This document shows positions 62,767-64,000 of a DNA stretch of 64,000 nt, in pieces. Both the position numbers and the translations under genes were made by a program. The stretch covers positions 124,001 through 188,000 of the forward strand of contig QXJR01000008.1 in NCBI GenBank assembly GCA_020975725.1. Direction: 5' to 3'. Source of the stretch: Picocystis sp. L7. Lineage: Eukaryota; Chlorophyta; Picocystophyceae; Picocystales; Picocystaceae. Position 1 is the first letter of the stretch; each line of letters begins with the position of its first letter. The notes beneath the pieces are model-generated. The model saw nothing but the letters and a program-made list of their open reading frames with translations, searched no databases and was not told the DNA's origin.

Positions 62767-64000
62767 CTACGTCATCTGCATGCTTTCCAACGTCTTGGTG
62801 ATGATATCTGCACAGTCATCAAGCTCAGACTCAGTTATTACCAGTGGTGGAGCCAGACGAATGATGTTCCCGTGTGTGGGCTTCGCAAGAAGGCCATTTC
62901 TGCGCAGGGCCAAGCACACATCCCATGCAGTAACTCCCTCCACCTCGTTGATCACAATCGCATTGAGTAGTCCTTTACCTCTCACCAATTTGACGCAATC
63001 CGTCTGCATGCTCCTGAGCTTCTCACGGAGACGCTGTCCCAAGACATCGGCATTCTTAGCTAGGTCTTCTTCCACTAGCACTTTCAAGGCAGAAATTGCC
63101 ACTGCTGCACCCAACGGGTTCCCTCCATACGTACTTCCATGCTCACCAGGCTTGATGCCAAGCATGATCTCATCCCTTGCCAGTACAGCCGACACTGGAT
63201 AAACACCACCGGAAAGAGCCTTTCCTAGAACCAAAATGTCGGGTTTGACATCCTCCCAATCACAAGCAAGCATTCGCCCCGTCCGACAAAGGCCAGTCTG
63301 CACCTCATCTGCAATCATCAGAACGTTGTTCTCCTCACAGAGTTTTTTCGCGCCTGCTAGGTAACCTTCGTCTGGAACTACAACGCCTGCTTCGCCTTGT
63401 ATGGGTTCCACCATGAAGCCGGCAACGTGCGGGTCGGCCAAGGCTTTCTTCAGGGCGTCCAGATCATTGTAAGGTATGGTCTCAAATCCTGGCATGAATG
63501 GGCCAAAACCTTCATAGCTGGTTGGATCCGTCGAGCTAGATATGGCCGACAGAGTTCTTCCCCAAAAGTTGTTTTCTGCAAAGAGTATTTTGGCCTTATT
63601 CTTGGGCACTTTTTTCACTTCATAGGCCCATCTTCGGCAGAGTTTCACCGCTGTTTCCCCTCCTTCCACTCCCGTATTCATTGGCAGCACTTTATCGTAT
63701 CCAAAGAGATCGGTGATGTATTCTTCGAAGTCACCAAGCACATTGTTGTAAAAGGCTCTGGAGGTGAGCGTGAGTTTTTTGGCTTGCGTTTCCAGTGCTT
63801 CCAGGATCTTCGGATGGCAGTGTCCTTGGTTGACGGCGGAGTAGGAGGAGAGGAAGTCGTAGTACATGTTCCCTTCGACGTCCCACACGTGGACTCCCTT
63901 TCCGAACTGCAGCACGACAGGCATTGGAGAATAGTTGTGTGCACCGTGCTTGAGTTCCTTCTGGATGATTTCGTGGCTGGCGAACTCTTCTCCGAACAGT
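62767..64000 (-). CDS. OAT: Ornithine aminotransferase (5' end beyond window)
   Basis: PLP enzyme (class III aminotransferase) converting ornithine and 2-oxoglutarate to glutamate semialdehyde and glutamate. The visible 411 residues include [35 protein letters not shown], the cofactor region [25 protein letters not shown], the Schiff-base lysine in [13 protein letters not shown], and [15 protein letters not shown]. The first visible codon starts at 63999, 25 codons upstream of the ATG at 63924. Conserved OAT sequence already occurs there, so that ATG is internal and the gene continues past the window. It converges on the LamG gene with 117 bp between stops. Confidence 0.95.
   Translation of the reverse strand, partial: LFGEEFASHEIIQKELKHGAHNYSPMPVVLQFGKGVHVWDVEGNMYYDFLSSYSAVNQGHCHPKILEALETQAKKLTLTSRAFYNNVLGDFEEYITDLFGYDKVLPMNTGVEGGETAVKLCRRWAYEVKKVPKNKAKILFAENNFWGRTLSAISSSTDPTSYEGFGPFMPGFETIPYNDLDALKKALADPHVAGFMVEPIQGEAGVVVPDEGYLAGAKKLCEENNVLMIADEVQTGLCRTGRMLACDWEDVKPDILVLGKALSGGVYPVSAVLARDEIMLGIKPGEHGSTYGGNPLGAAVAISALKVLVEEDLAKNADVLGQRLREKLRSMQTDCVKLVRGKGLLNAIVINEVEGVTAWDVCLALRRNGLLAKPTHGNIIRLAPPLVITESELDDCADIITKTLESMQMT

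Overview
This is nuclear DNA of a compact, intron-poor eukaryote, most likely a microalga of, or close to, the green lineage. Support: spliceosomal introns inside conserved genes (RAB1, RPL15, a legumain); a plant-like RAB1 and legumain; an iron-sulfur bacterial-type photolyase/cryptochrome and a CofD/YvcK protein, both common in algae; GC-rich introns with GTGCGY donors, as in several algal groups. The species cannot be named from this window alone.

Layout. 1-12618 is one giant inverted structure. Two arrays of a 52-bp minisatellite (36-5150 and 7681-12584), about 5 kb each and in opposite orientation, flank a 2.5-kb AT-rich core. The unique sequence at the outer ends (1-35 and 12585-12618) is also inverted-identical. 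The monomers form a 156-bp three-monomer unit (A, B, C) that is open in all six frames, so the long ORFs there are satellite artefacts. 13.4-30 kb is gene-dense: RAB1 (+), FeS photolyase-like (-), CofD/YvcK-like (+), XAP5/FAM50 (+), RPL15 (-), RecD2-type helicase (-), RAD7-like LRR protein (+), legumain (+), BAR-like coiled coil (-). 30.2-36.4 kb holds a cobalamin-dependent methionine synthase whose homocysteine-plus-folate half is duplicated in tandem and in frame. 36.4-38.9 kb is an AT-rich island with decayed-looking coding pieces. Then come a small ubiquitin-fold protein (+), an unresolved exon-bearing stretch (39.5-41.4 kb), a KH-KH-WW RNA-binding protein (-) preceded by a 0.9-kb G-rich polypurine tract, a large zinc finger/TPR/RING protein (+), a ceramide synthase-like TLC protein (-), VPS34 (-), a TPR-DnaJ protein with three copies of a Cys-rich motif (-), a triple-LamG membrane protein (+) and a partial ornithine aminotransferase (-, cut by the window end).

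The genes are not an operon or a shared pathway. Loose themes are membrane traffic and vacuole/endosome function (RAB1, VPS34, legumain, BAR-like protein, ceramide synthase), one-carbon and amino-acid metabolism (methionine synthase, OAT), DNA repair (photolyase relative, RecD2-like, RAD7-like) and core RNA/translation functions (XAP5, RPL15, KH-WW). Genes sit 60-400 bp apart, often convergent with very short gaps. Introns lie mostly at gene 5' ends. Two motif families recur in 5' regions: TGCCCCCCTTT, and dyads built on ATCGAGAT/ATCTCGAT.

The strongest candidates for something undescribed are the inverted satellite with an AT-rich core (a possible centromere-like or Foldback-like structure), the duplicated and apparently homogenised methionine synthase with a hydrophobic N-terminus, and the repeated CGCx3DHE cysteine motif of the DnaJ protein. 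No reverse transcriptase, capsid or envelope-like sequence was recognised.
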